From Ww85 sp963745765 (lineage in GTDB: Bacteria; Desulfobacterota; Desulfobulbia; Desulfobulbales; Desulfocapsaceae), in the NCBI GenBank assembly GCA_963745765.1, contig CAVUYQ010000015.1:186001-250000 (forward strand): DNA of 64,000 nucleotides. Reading direction: 5' to 3'. This document shows positions 34,742 to 45,053 of this stretch, one piece after another. The translations under genes were made by a program, and so were the position numbers. Numbering within the stretch: the stretch's first letter is position 1; each line of letters opens with the position of its first letter. Below the pieces are notes generated by a model that was given only the letters and a program-made list of their open reading frames with translations, was not told the origin of the DNA and made no database searches.

Positions 34742-36034
34742 TTAAAAAGGCAGGTTCAATATCATGCCGGGACCGCGACACCAGATCCCGATTGCGGTAA
34801 GACCAAGAATGAAGGCGGTGAGCACCATTACCAGGGACAGCACCGCTTCTGCCGGGGGGTAATTTCTTTTTCTGAGAAGCAGAAATAACAGGATAAGCAA
34901 AGATATCGCTGCCGACAGAGGGAGTATCCCCCGTGTCAGCCAGGTACTCTTGTTTGTTACTGCCTCAGATAATCGAAACAGCTTGTCATCGGCTAGAACG
35001 GTAAGCAGGGCTGCGAAGAACCCGCCGATAAACGACGAGAGTGCCAGAAACATCCCCCGTTTCCCGCCACACCAGAGGCCGGGCGGCAAGACGGTTCCCT
35101 GCCGGAAGGGCAGTAGAGCAAGACCGAGGATGATCATGGCAGGAACAATGCATATTGCCATAACCGGGTGCAGATGCAGCAGCAACTCCTGAAGTCCCAT
35201 AAAATACCAGGCAGCCTTGGCCGGGTTAGGGCTCAGGCCCGGGTTCGCCTGATCTGCAAGCGGTGCGTCAAAAAGAGCAGCAAAGGTAAAGAGCACGGCA
35301 AGCAGGCCAAGGCCAACGGCTGCTTCTCGCTGGATAAGGTTTGGGACAGAGGGCACCCGTGTTATATCAGCGGTCTGCGGCGTTTCTGCCCGCACCAGCC
35401 CTCCTGCCTTGCGAACCAGCCAGAAGTGAAAAATCAGCAGTACCAGCAGCAGTCCCGGAAGCATGGTCACATGAATAGCGAAAAAATTCGCAAGTGTTGG
35501 TGAACCGACCTCCTTGCCCCCGCGCAAGGTCTCGCCGAGCCAGTCACCAATTAAGGGAATATAGGAGATCATATTGGTGAAGATAGTGACTGCCCAATAG
35601 GCCAGCTGATCCCATGGCAGCAGGTAGCCGGTAAAATTTGCAAACAGCACAAGAAGAAAAACGAATAAACCGATGACCCAGTTGAGCCGGCGGTTGTTAT
35701 CGAGTGCACCGGTCAGGAAGACACGCAACAGATGCAGGAAAGTTACGATAACAAGGAGGTTGCCGCCCCAAAAATGGATATTTCTGATAAAACCGCCTAT
35801 GTTGTCACCGCCGTACATCTGTTGAATGGACTGATAGGCAGATTCGCTGTTGGATGAATACAGCACGACCTGAAGCATCCCGGTCAGGAACATGGTCGCA
35901 ACAAGGGCAGCGGCCATTCCGCCGAGTCCGAAGCTCAATCGAAAACGCAGTGTCCCCTCGGGAATCGTTCGTGGGTGCAGGTGGAGGAAAAAACCGGTGA
36001 AGACAGAATTGTTTTTGGGAGCCGCTGATGCCAT
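34742..36034 (-). CDS. Cytochrome b (bc-type complex, one-chain form)
   Basis: A 430-residue protein with about ten hydrophobic helices. Heme b ligands are two His pairs: HFWGGNLLVIVTFLHLLRV (H and H spaced 13) and AIHVTMLPGLLLVLLIFHFW. The Qo-site region reads LSPNPAKAAWYFMGLQELLL. Both N-terminal (four-helix) and C-terminal parts are in one chain, as in bc1-type cytochrome b. It is the first gene of a leftward cytochrome b/Rieske/octaheme cytochrome operon, oxidising menaquinol (inference from the heme and Rieske partners). GC content and neighbours look native. Confidence 0.9.
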   Translation of the reverse strand: MASAAPKNNSVFTGFFLHLHPRTIPEGTLRFRLSFGLGGMAAALVATMFLTGMLQVVLYSSNSESAYQSIQQMYGGDNIGGFIRNIHFWGGNLLVIVTFLHLLRVFLTGALDNNRRLNWVIGLFVFLLVLFANFTGYLLPWDQLAYWAVTIFTNMISYIPLIGDWLGETLRGGKEVGSPTLANFFAIHVTMLPGLLLVLLIFHFWLVRKAGGLVRAETPQTADITRVPSVPNLIQREAAVGLGLLAVLFTFAALFDAPLADQANPGLSPNPAKAAWYFMGLQELLLHLHPVMAICIVPAMIILGLALLPFRQGTVLPPGLWCGGKRGMFLALSSFIGGFFAALLTVLADDKLFRLSEAVTNKSTWLTRGILPLSAAISLLILLFLLLRKRNYPPAEAVLSLVMVLTAFILGLTAIGIWCRGPGMILNLPF

Positions 36035-36353
36035 CTTGTAAAAGTACGCTTTACCGTGAAAGAGAGAGTAAGGATAACAAGATGTTATAATAGACGATTC
36101 TTAATGATCATACAACACTTATAGACGTATTGCCGGCGGGTACCACGCCGGGCCGGGATCATCAGGATACTTTCCGCGTTTGTCAAAAGAAGCGTTGCGC
36201 TTACGGGCGACGGTCCATATAGTGCAATTGGCAGCCGTAGCACCACGGCTGCCATCCCCCTGCTGGACCAGGCGGAAGAAGATGAAGCTGCTCCGTACCG
36301 GGGCGAGATGTTGGTATGATTAACAGGATGTAGTGGGCAGGACGTGCCGGATA
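36035..36353. other. Divergent promoter region between cytochrome b and DnaJ-like gene
   Basis: No gene. About 320 bases that must hold both promoters. It includes short GC-rich segments but no operator-like repeat that I can assign. Confidence 0.4.
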
Positions 36354-37151
36354 ATGAAAGATTATTACCAGATACTCGGGGTTGACGGCGATTTCAGCGA
36401 AGAGGACATTCGACGGAAATACCGGAAACTTGCCATGCAATATCATCCGGATCGCAATCCCGATGACCCTGAGGCGGAGAACCGGTTTAAAGAAATAGCA
36501 GAGGCCTACGGTGTGCTTACGGACCCCGAAAAAAAACGGGCCTATGATACCGCCAGGGCAACCGGATCAACCTGGAACGGGAACAGTGGAACTGAAGGAT
36601 TCAATTACAGTCAGGAAGATATCCTGCGTGACCTGTTCCGCGACCCCCGCTTTCAGCAGATGTTTCAGGGAGTGCTGCGGGAATTTGAGCGTTCAGGGTT
36701 TCGCTCTAATTCCTCTTTTGTCAGGAAAAGTTTCTTTGGCGGCAGAGGGACCTTGTTATTCGGCGGTCTTTTTCTGTTCGGTTCGATTGCCGGACCGGCA
36801 CTTTTGAAATCGGCCAGAAAGGGATTGTCGAATAAGGATTCCGTGCTGAAACGTGTCGGCACGGGCATCAGCGCGCTGCTTGGCCGAACAAACGCCAAAG
36901 AGGAGACCACACCCTCGAAAGAATCTTCACCGTCAGCCCTCGATATCACCTATATAACCCCAATGACTGCAGAAGAATTCCGTCAGGGAAAAGTTGTCCA
37001 GGTTGTTTCACAGGGGCCGGCCGGTCAGGAGTTGCTGAAGGTGAAAATACCGGTGGGCAGCCGTGCCGGGCAAAAGCTGCGCCTTGCCGGAAAAGGGGCG
37101 CAGGGAAAGCAGGGGCGGGGTGATCTTTATCTTGAGCTGAAAGAGCAATGA
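36354..37151 (+). CDS. Membrane-anchored DnaJ-domain protein
   Basis: About 265 residues. The J-domain (MKDYYQILGVDGDFSEEDIR then YHPDRNP) has the HPD tripeptide at residues 31-33. After a linker, a hydrophobic segment (TLLFGGLFLFGSIAGPALL, residues ~130-150) could anchor it in the membrane. The C-terminal part (ITPMTAEEFRQGKVVQVVSQ to the end, with VKIPVGSRAGQKLRLAGKG) resembles the DnaJ C-terminal peptide-binding domain. No zinc-finger domain is present, so it is a type-II/III-like J-protein. Start at 36354 (ATGAAAGATTATTACC) is chosen over 36333 because it matches the family start. Confidence 0.85.
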   Translation: MKDYYQILGVDGDFSEEDIRRKYRKLAMQYHPDRNPDDPEAENRFKEIAEAYGVLTDPEKKRAYDTARATGSTWNGNSGTEGFNYSQEDILRDLFRDPRFQQMFQGVLREFERSGFRSNSSFVRKSFFGGRGTLLFGGLFLFGSIAGPALLKSARKGLSNKDSVLKRVGTGISALLGRTNAKEETTPSKESSPSALDITYITPMTAEEFRQGKVVQVVSQGPAGQELLKVKIPVGSRAGQKLRLAGKGAQGKQGRGDLYLELKEQ

Positions 37152-37269
37152 TTCGCTGCAGCTTTTGGGTAGATCGGCTGCCCCCCGTTATGCAGGACTT
37201 CTGAGTCAGCCAAATCCCGGTCAGAGAGCCCGTATCCTTCCTCTATCGCTGACGATAGGCATCATTCGC

Positions 37270-37712
37270 TATACTATAGACAGCGGTTCGGAAAGCCACT
37301 TTTCATCGCACTCTTTGCCTCGATACTTGCTTTTATTTTCTGGAATCGGGCCGTCAGGATTATCGGGGCGAACCGGGCCGGAGTTTTTATCCACCTCATG
37401 CCGGTGTTCAGCACCATCCTTGCCGTCATTTTTCTGGGTGAGACTATTCAGCCATACCATCTGAAGGGCATCATCATGATTTTTTCCGGCATCCTGATGA
37501 CAACCGTGCTGGTGAAGAAAGTGAAAGGCTGGGAGCGTGTCGGAGGAATACAATTTTTGCTCAGATCGAGGCATAGTAAGAAAATCAAGCGGAGCCATAA
37601 ACCTAATATTGCAAACATTTTTCTTCTTACAATAACGATGAGATGGGGAAAAAGGGCTTTCTCCGACATGCTCCTAGAATTGTTTGCAGGAACCCTGCCG
37701 ATACCGTCCTGA
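37270..37712 (+). pseudogene. 3' half of an EamA-type transporter gene
   Basis: The frame from about 37270 reads FGKPLFIALFASILAFIFWN, then GANRAGVFIHLMPVFSTILA and VIFLGETIQPYHLKGIIMI, matching the last three helices and end of an EamA/DMT transporter. The N-terminal ~200 residues are absent and a non-homologous tail follows after VKGWERVG. It is a truncated remnant, in a region of low gene density before the MFS gene. Confidence 0.65.
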
Positions 37713-37842
37713 TCGCAGAAGCGTTTGAAAGCGGTTGCTTTTCAGCTTCCAGTTAAGTAGTACTCCGTTATTTCTCAGCTGCTGCTCGGTACGATCGTCT
37801 GATCCTGTAACGGGCTTGGGGACAAAGAAGAAAAGGAGCATA

Positions 37843-39036
37843 ATGATATCACCGCTTGCCCGGCAGATACTTGCCGCCACACTTTTCAGGCTGCTGCTCA
37901 ACACGGCCCGCCGGTTTATCTACCCGTTTGCACCGGCTCTCAGTCGAAGCCTTGATGTGCCGCTTGCGGCAGTCACCTCCATTATTGCCACGACCCAGTT
38001 TACCGCTCTGCTCGGTGTGCTCAGTGGTCCGCTGGCTGATCGCTTCGGTTACCGTTTCATGATGAGAAGCGGCCTTGGTGTACTCGCCGTCGGGATGCTC
38101 CTCTGCGGCCTGGTGCCGACATACTGGCCGGTTTTCCTCGGCCTGGTGCTTGCAAGTTTTGGTAAAACGATATTCGATCCGGCGATCCAGGCCTTTATCG
38201 GCAGTACGGTACCTTTTACAAGGCGGGGACGGGTGATCGGGATTGTGGAGATGGCCTGGGCCGGCAGCACCCTCTTTGGTATTCCTGCCCTTGCTCTTAT
38301 TATTGATCATTCAGGTTTTCGCAGTGTGTTCTTCCTCTTCGCGCTCTTCGGAGTGATCAGCTGGGCCGGTCTTTTTCTGATTTTTCCTCCCGACAAACCG
38401 CAGCCTGATCCGACAAAGAAGCGTTTGGGTCTTTTTTCATCACTTAAACAGTTGATTCAGATCCGACCTGCCGCCGGCATGCTGGCCTTTGGCTTCTGGA
38501 TATCAGTGGCGAATGACAGCCTCTTTGTCACCTATGGGGCCTGGTTTGAGCATGAGTTTCTGGCAAGTATCGTCACGCTTGGCTTCAGCACGGTGGCAAT
38601 CGGCAGCGCCGAGCTGCTTGGTGAATCGGCCACGGCATTATTTGCTGATCGTCTTGGACTGAAGAGGACGGTCATCATGGGACTCACTCTGGCAGTGTCG
38701 GCCTATCTGCTCCTTCCGTTTCTGTCGTTGTCACTGCCTGCGGCAATGGTCGGCATGTTCTTCGTTTTTTTCGCCTTTGAGTTGACCATTGTAACCAGCT
38801 TTTCACTCAGCACCGAGGTTATTCCCCAGTCCCGGGCTACAATGATGGCCGGCTTTTACGCAACTGCCGGTGTCGGTCGGATGATCGGGGTGATTCTCGG
38901 CGGTTTCCTCTGGGGACTTGGTGGCATTACCGCTGTTGCCTGGTCCTCGGCGGGACTTACCTGTCTCGGTCTGCTTTCACTTGTCTGGGGCCTGCATGGC
39001 TGGAAACGGCAGGACAATGTTCTACCCGGGAATTGA
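37843..39036 (+). CDS. MFS transporter
   Basis: A 397-residue protein with about 12 hydrophobic helices. The first loop motif appears as GPLADRFGYRFMMRSG, the classic G-x-L-a-D-r-x-G-r-k/r MFS signature. A matched motif (LFADRLGLKRTVIMGL) occurs in the second half. Start at 37843 (ATGATATCACCG) has a strong AAAAGGAGCATA ribosome site, so earlier in-frame sequence was excluded. The substrate is unknown. Downstream are about 160 bases, then the oppositely directed dehydrogenase gene. Confidence 0.85.
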   Translation: MISPLARQILAATLFRLLLNTARRFIYPFAPALSRSLDVPLAAVTSIIATTQFTALLGVLSGPLADRFGYRFMMRSGLGVLAVGMLLCGLVPTYWPVFLGLVLASFGKTIFDPAIQAFIGSTVPFTRRGRVIGIVEMAWAGSTLFGIPALALIIDHSGFRSVFFLFALFGVISWAGLFLIFPPDKPQPDPTKKRLGLFSSLKQLIQIRPAAGMLAFGFWISVANDSLFVTYGAWFEHEFLASIVTLGFSTVAIGSAELLGESATALFADRLGLKRTVIMGLTLAVSAYLLLPFLSLSLPAAMVGMFFVFFAFELTIVTSFSLSTEVIPQSRATMMAGFYATAGVGRMIGVILGGFLWGLGGITAVAWSSAGLTCLGLLSLVWGLHGWKRQDNVLPGN

Positions 39037-39197
39037 GATTAAAGGCGGGCTAAAAGCGGTGCAGGAGTTTTAAGCAGGCCGGTAAGTATTACCTGTCGGC
39101 GCGTCTCGGAAAGGGTGATGCACCCCAGGGAGTCCCGGGATACATCGGAAGGGATTGGTGCGCCGACTCATAGGAAATATATTGTAATACCGATTTG

Positions 39198-40100
39198 TTA
39201 ACCTTCCTTTTTGGGTAATTCGATTCCCTGGAAAATTTTAATAACCGCACTGTCGTCTTCCTGGCCATGGCCACCATTGCTGGCGGCAGTGAACATCTGG
39301 TAGGCGGTGCTCGCCAGGTAGAGAGGAAAGTTGAGTGACTGGGCGGTATCGGTTACCAGTCCCAGATCCTTCACAAAAATATCAACCATGGATTGCGGTG
39401 TATAATCACCGTCCACCACATGTTTCATCCTGTTTTCGAACATCCAGGAATTGCCTGCCGCATTCGTCACGACTTCATACATCATATCCAGCGGGATATT
39501 CGCCTTTGCCGCCATGGCCATGGCCTCCGCACCGGCAGCGATATGAACACCGGCCAGCAGCTGGTGAATGATCTTCACGGTTGCTCCCATACCGATTTCT
39601 GAGCCAACCCGGTAGACCTTGCCGGCAACCGCATCAAGAACGGGTGAGAGCTTTTCAAATGCTTCATCCGATCCGGCGGCCATGACGGTCATTTCCCCGA
39701 TATCCGCCTTGGCGGCACCACCTGAAACGGGGGCATCAAGCATGACCAGCTGTTTTTCCACCAGTCGCGAGTTGATATCGATTGCGTCCTGGGCCGAAAT
39801 AGTGGCTGACACCATTATCGCGGTACCGGGTTGTATTTTTTCTGCAAGAGCGTCGTCAAACAATACCTGGCGGACCTGTTTGGCATTGACGACAAGCAGC
39901 AATACGCTGTCAACTTTCTTGATAAATTCGACACCGCTCAGTGATACTGCCCTTGCACCCGCTTCACTCAGAATTTTGAGAGCTGTATTATTGATATCGA
40001 TGCCATAGGTATCAAGACCTGCCCTGATACATGATCGTGCGGCTCCCATTCCCATGGAACCAAGTCCGACTACCGCCACCGAGTGCTTTTTCCCGTGCAT
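39198..40100 (-). CDS. NAD(P)-binding beta-hydroxyacid dehydrogenase (HIBADH / LtnD-like)
   Basis: A 300-residue protein. NAD-binding motif VAVVGLGSMGMGAARSCIRA at the start; LDAPVSGGAAKADIGEMTVM after residue 115, the diagnostic substrate-site block; catalytic Lys in GMGATVKIIHQLLAGVHIAA. These features fit 3-hydroxyisobutyrate/tartronate semialdehyde/L-threonate dehydrogenase type enzymes; LtnD (L-threonate 2-dehydrogenase) shares the longer C-terminal half, but the substrate cannot be fixed by sequence. A single gene. Confidence 0.8.
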   Translation of the reverse strand: MHGKKHSVAVVGLGSMGMGAARSCIRAGLDTYGIDINNTALKILSEAGARAVSLSGVEFIKKVDSVLLLVVNAKQVRQVLFDDALAEKIQPGTAIMVSATISAQDAIDINSRLVEKQLVMLDAPVSGGAAKADIGEMTVMAAGSDEAFEKLSPVLDAVAGKVYRVGSEIGMGATVKIIHQLLAGVHIAAGAEAMAMAAKANIPLDMMYEVVTNAAGNSWMFENRMKHVVDGDYTPQSMVDIFVKDLGLVTDTAQSLNFPLYLASTAYQMFTAASNGGHGQEDDSAVIKIFQGIELPKKEG

Positions 40101-40364
40101 ATCCCTTCCTCATTCTCAATTTTATGTTGATCCCCGGATGCTTACCGACATCCCCGAACCTGCCAGCCTACCTTTGTTTTTCTATGCAGGCAAGCTTTTC
40201 ACGTTTGTCGTCATGATCGCCGGTATCGATCTGTTGACGGGTTTTGCTGATGCCCTATGAACGTCAGGTTAATCCGGGTATAAAAAAGGGAATTAAGAGG
40301 AGACCGGTGAGAAGAGAAGATCCTGAGGAACGGAATAGTGAGGACGAGGCGTGCGAAGCGATTA

Positions 40365-41063
40365 CTACCGTATGCCTTTCAGATTTGCCGCAGGAGTCAT
40401 GCCCGCTTCCTCAAGCTGTTTGCAAAGTTTTTTTATTGTTTCCTTCAGTTCTATCATGCGGATTTCCCGGTCGGCCATGCTGTTTATCACGACCTGCTGG
40501 CCGCGGGTACGTTCCCGGACCTCTTCTTCCAGTTTGTCGCGGTGCTCATGAAGAGCCTTTTGTGCTTGCTCGCGCTCCTCTATTTCAAGCTGCAGTTTCT
40601 TGTTGGCAGCCTTGAGTTCCTCGGTCTTCTCGTCAACCTGTTTTTCCAGTGCAGCATTAAAATTTTCAAGCATTATCTGGTATTTGTGAAGGTTAAGGAA
40701 GTTTCGTACCTTCCCCCTCAGGATATCTATGGTCAGGGGCTTTTCAATAAAATCGACAGCCCCGACCTCAATCCCTTTGATCTTGTGGAACTGGCCTGAA
40801 TAGACCGCCGAGAGGAAAATGACAGGCAGGTTCTCGGTCTTTTTATCCTGGCGCATCAGGGTTACGGTCTCGTAACCATCCATGCCGGGCATCTGTACAT
40901 CCATGAGGACCAGGGCAAAATCGTGCTCCAGGGTGAGGGCAAGAGCCTCGTTTCCTGTATTGGCCTTGATTGCTTCAACATCAAGTGGTGCGAGAATCTT
41001 TTCCAGGGCGACCAGGTTTTCCACCTTATCGTCAACAATGAGAATCTTCTGTCCGCTTTTCAT
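40365..41063 (-). CDS. Response-regulator receiver with long C-terminal coiled coil
   Basis: A 232-residue protein. Receiver domain residues ~5-120: KILIVDDKVENLVALEKI (acid pair), MDVQMPGMDGYE (phosphoacceptor Asp in MDVQMP), FIEKPLTID (conserved Lys). From residue ~135 it is an almost continuous coiled coil (LEKQVDEKTEELKAANKKLQ and EEVRERTRG). No output DNA-binding or enzymatic domain. It is likely a signalling scaffold working with the hybrid kinase 49 bases upstream. Confidence 0.85.
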   Translation of the reverse strand: MKSGQKILIVDDKVENLVALEKILAPLDVEAIKANTGNEALALTLEHDFALVLMDVQMPGMDGYETVTLMRQDKKTENLPVIFLSAVYSGQFHKIKGIEVGAVDFIEKPLTIDILRGKVRNFLNLHKYQIMLENFNAALEKQVDEKTEELKAANKKLQLEIEEREQAQKALHEHRDKLEEEVRERTRGQQVVINSMADREIRMIELKETIKKLCKQLEEAGMTPAANLKGIR

Positions 41064-41111
41064 CCGATGTTCCTCTGCTCTTTACCTGTTGAACTGAATG
41101 TATCTGTCTTG

Positions 41112-44100
41112 TCATGCCAGGAATTTTTTGATCACGGAGAGCAGCCGCTCAATGTCAACCGGTTTGGCCAGGTAGTCGTTGGCTCCGACTTTCAGGCATT
41201 TTTCCCCGTCATCCACCATCGCTTTGGCCGTCACGGCAATGATGGGGATGTCCTTATATGGTGCTCCTGAGGCCCGGATTTTCTCTATGGCGGTATAGCC
41301 GTCCATCACCGGCATCATGATATCCATCAGCACAAGGTCTATTTTTTTCTCCCTGGCAAGTATATCAAGGCACTTGCTGCCGTCAGAAGCCTTGTGAACT
41401 TTCATGCCCCTGTCGGAGAGGATCTTGGCAAGGGCAAAGACATTGCGCATGTCATCGTCAACCAGGAGCACCGAACGGTCCAGTAAGTATCTCGTCAGGC
41501 TGATACTGCTGGGCCGAGATCTTCTGTTGCTGTTCTTTCGGCAGGTCCTCGAACACCCGGTGCAGGAACAGGGCTGTCTCGTCCAGCAGTCGATCAGGGG
41601 ATACCTTGCCTTTTATGATGATGGTTGAGTTGAACTGGCGCAGCAGCTCTTCCTCCTTCCGTGAAATCATCACTGGCGGTATAAATTACTAACGGAGGAA
41701 TGTTAAGCTTCCTTTCTTGCATCATTTCCAGTAACGTATAGCCTGAAATGCCCGGCAGGTTGATATCGAGAATGATGCAGTCAAACGTTTCTTTCTGCAA
41801 TAAATCAAGGGCCTCCTCGCCGTTGAACACGGTACTGATGTTGATATTTTTATCGCCGAGCAAGGTACAGATGGCCTTGCTTTGATCCCTGTCGTCTTCC
41901 ACTACCAGCAGTTTACGCAGCCGTTCTGAAAGGACGTTTCCTATCTTTTCAAAGGCACGTTCGAGATCTTCCAGGGATACCGGCTTTTGCTGGTAGCCGA
42001 GAATCCCCTGGAGGTCGGCCTCAAGGTCCTGTTCGTCGCCGGAGATGACATGGACAGGGATGTGCATGGTTTTAACATTCTTTTTTATACAATCGAGAAC
42101 GGTATAACCGCTTATACCCGGCAGGTGGATATCAAGGATAAGGGCGGCAGGTACATATTTTTCCGCCAGTTCAAGGCCGGTTTCACCATCACCGGCATGC
42201 AGACACTTGAAACCCTTTTTATGGCTGTAATCGCGGAGAATCTTGGCGAATACGGGGTCATCCTCTATGACCAGTATCACCAGGTCATCTGGCTTGATAT
42301 CCTTTTCGTCATCCCTGATCCTCGGGGATGGTATACGAGGTAATACAGCCGGGAGAGGAGTCGGAAGCGGCGGAGCTGCCTTATCCTGACTGGTTGTTTC
42401 CGCGGAGTCATCAAATTTCTCGGGCAGGTACAGGGTAAAGGTTGAGCCTTCACCTTCTCTGCTCTGCACTTCTATTTCTCCACCGAGGAGCTTGGCCAGC
42501 TCGCGGCTGATTGTCAGACCGAGCCCGGTGCCGCCGTAGCGGCGGGAAATGGAGCCGTCCACCTGCTGGAAGGCCCCGAAAATCGCTTCAAGGCGGTCAG
42601 CAGGAATGCCGATGCCGGTATCGGTTACGGTGATCGCGAAACAGTTTTCCGGCTTAAGCCCGGACCTTTTGAAAATGGTATCAGGTCCCGGTTTGTGGAA
42701 GCTGATAAGGATTTCACCCTGTTCGGTGAACTTGATGCTGTTGGCGACGAGATTCCTGATGATCTGCACAAGCCGGAGATGATCGGTGAGCAGTTCATCC
42801 GGCAGTCCTATCATCGGTTTTCAAGGACAGGGACAACCCCTTGTTTTCGATCTGTTGCCGGAAGGTGGTGTCGAGCTCCCGCATGATGTCCGCCGGGGAA
42901 CATCTTTCAACCTGAAGGAGCACCTTCCCGGCCTCGATCTTGGAAATGTCGAGGATGTCGTTGATCAGCCGCAGCAGGTCGTGTCCGCTGTGGTTGATGA
43001 TATCGGCTGATTCCACCTGTTCTTCGGTAAGATTGCTGGAACGGTTGGAGGCAAGATCCTCGGACAGGATGAGCAGGCTGTTCAGCGGTGTGCGCAGCTC
43101 GTGGGACATGTTGGCCAAAAATTCGGATTTGTACTTGCTCGATATTTCCAGCTGCCTGGTGTTTTCTTCCAGCACCTTCTGGGCCTTCTGGAGTGCAAGG
43201 TTCTGCTTATTAATATCTTCATTGGCAAACCGCACTTCCCTGGAGCGGGCTTCAAGCTCTTCATTGGAAACCCGCAACTCCTCCTCGGAAGACTGCAGCT
43301 TCAGGGTCTGCTCCTCGAGCTCCTCGTTGGCTACCCTGAGTTCCTCGGACTGGGTCTGCAGCTCCTCTGCCTGCTGCCGGGTTTTTTCCAGGGTTGCCTC
43401 GGTTTCTCCCTGTGCCCGCAGACTGATTAGTTCGATGGAAATCGACTCACCGATCAAAGCCAGGAACTCGCTTGCCCGGGGAGGTATCGTGCCGAAAAAA
43501 GCGAGTTCCACGACGCCGGTGACCTGTTTTTTCCGGTACAGCAGCGGCACGATGAGAAGGTGATCGGCCGCCATGTCACCCAGTCCCGGAGACAACCCGT
43601 AAATAGTCCTCCGGTGTCTCAAAAAAACAGGTTTTTTTCGATTCGGCCGCCTGTCCGACAAGCCCTTCACCCAACTTGAAGCGGGGAATCTTGTCAGGCT
43701 CTGTATTCAGGGCATAGCCGGCAAAACAGGTGAAGATCTCGTCTTCGTCTTTGACAAAAAGTGCCCCCACCCGTGCCTCCAGGTAGTCGGCCAGGAAGGT
43801 GATAATAAGTGCGGCAAGGCTTTTTAGATCGGTGGCCTCACGTATCGCCTCGTTAAATTCCAGCCGGCCGTTGACCAGCCACTCGCTTTCAGCCTTTTCG
43901 TCTGCAGCACGGGACAGTTTTCCCGCCATGCTGTTGAAGGCCCTGCTGACGGAACCGATCTCGTCACTGGATTTTACCGGAATGTTAACCTCGAGGTTGC
44001 CGGCTGCAATCTGCACGGCACCGGCTTCCAGGAGCTTCAGCGGCCGGCTCAGGCGGCGGGAAACAATTAATGCTGCCACACAGGCGAGGAGCGCGACCGC

Positions 44101-44979
44101 AGCAAGGCAGGAAAGAATCAGCCGCAACTGTCGGTTGATCGGCGCCATTGCTTCCTCAACGGGCAGCTCCGCGACGACAATCCACTCGGGAAAAGCAGTG
44201 GTACTGGCCGCTCCGAGCACCTCGATGCCGTCATGGTTGACATAGCGATGGGGCGGGCTGACCTTCCTGCCCTCCCTGAATTCCTGCTGGTAGGGATTGC
44301 CTTGGATTTTCTGCCGGTCAAAGACCCGGTTCCTGTCGGTGTGGGCGATCAGCTTGCCGTCCCTGTCAAACACCAGTATGGCTCCGCTATTACCCACCTT
44401 GGTCCTGGCGACTTCAGGAAGCAGGTTGCGCAGAGAGATGTCGGTGATCATGACCTTGTCAATGGTTCCTGTCTGGAGGTTTTCGATGGGGAGTCCCATT
44501 TTCATCCTCCGTGTTCCATTGTCGGATATATAAACGGGTCCGAGGGATGTTTTGCCGCTCATGGCTTCCGTGAAGACTTTAGTCTGGCTGAGGTCGCGCA
44601 ACTCGGTGGGGCGGATGACACGGTCACGATCGAGGGTTAACACCTCTCTGCCGGAGGCCTCCACGATGGACTGGCTCTGGATTTCCGGGAAAAAAGTGCG
44701 GATCGAGGAAAGCGCCCATTCCATGTCCTCATCGTTCTCCTGTTGCAAATCAAGGGTTTCTATCGCAAGTTTTAACCCCTGCTGCAGGCTCAAAGTTGTA
44801 TTCTTTACCAGTATGCTGCTGTGCTCGGCACTGGCCAGGTTGTTCTTGTTGATCTGCTCAACCAGGCTCTGGCGGCTGATATTCAGGCCGAGGATAGCAA
44901 TGAACAGGAGCGGCAGCAGAGCAACCGGCAGGGTGAGGAACATGAAGCGGGTGGTCAGTCTGTTCAGAAATCGGTGCAT
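41112..44979 (-). CDS. Large membrane hybrid histidine kinase with three receivers; four frameshifts
   Basis: Joining the frames gives about 1290 residues: MHRFLNRLTTRFMFLTLPVA with TM1 (to ~35), a dCache-like periplasmic domain, TM2 (LILSCLAAVALLACVAALIV), HAMP (SRRLSRPLKLLEAGAVQI), GAF, coiled coil, HisKA (EFLANMSHELRTPLNSLL, phosphorylated His in SHELRTP), HATPase (GGTGLGLTISRELA), then three receivers starting at LVILVIEDDPVFA, KLLVVEDDRDQSKAI and VLLVDDDMRNVFA. Frame breaks lie near 43585, 42800, 41665 and 41480; at each, family similarity continues on both sides without missing residues. Start at 44979 has AAAAAGGAGCC upstream. The breaks are either real decay or sequencing errors; see findings. 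Confidence 0.75.
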
Positions 44980-45053
44980 CGGGTGAGGCTCCTTTTTCTC
45001 TGGTTGCAAGTGATTGTCAACATGTTCAGGTTTTTGACAGGAACTTCCTGCTA

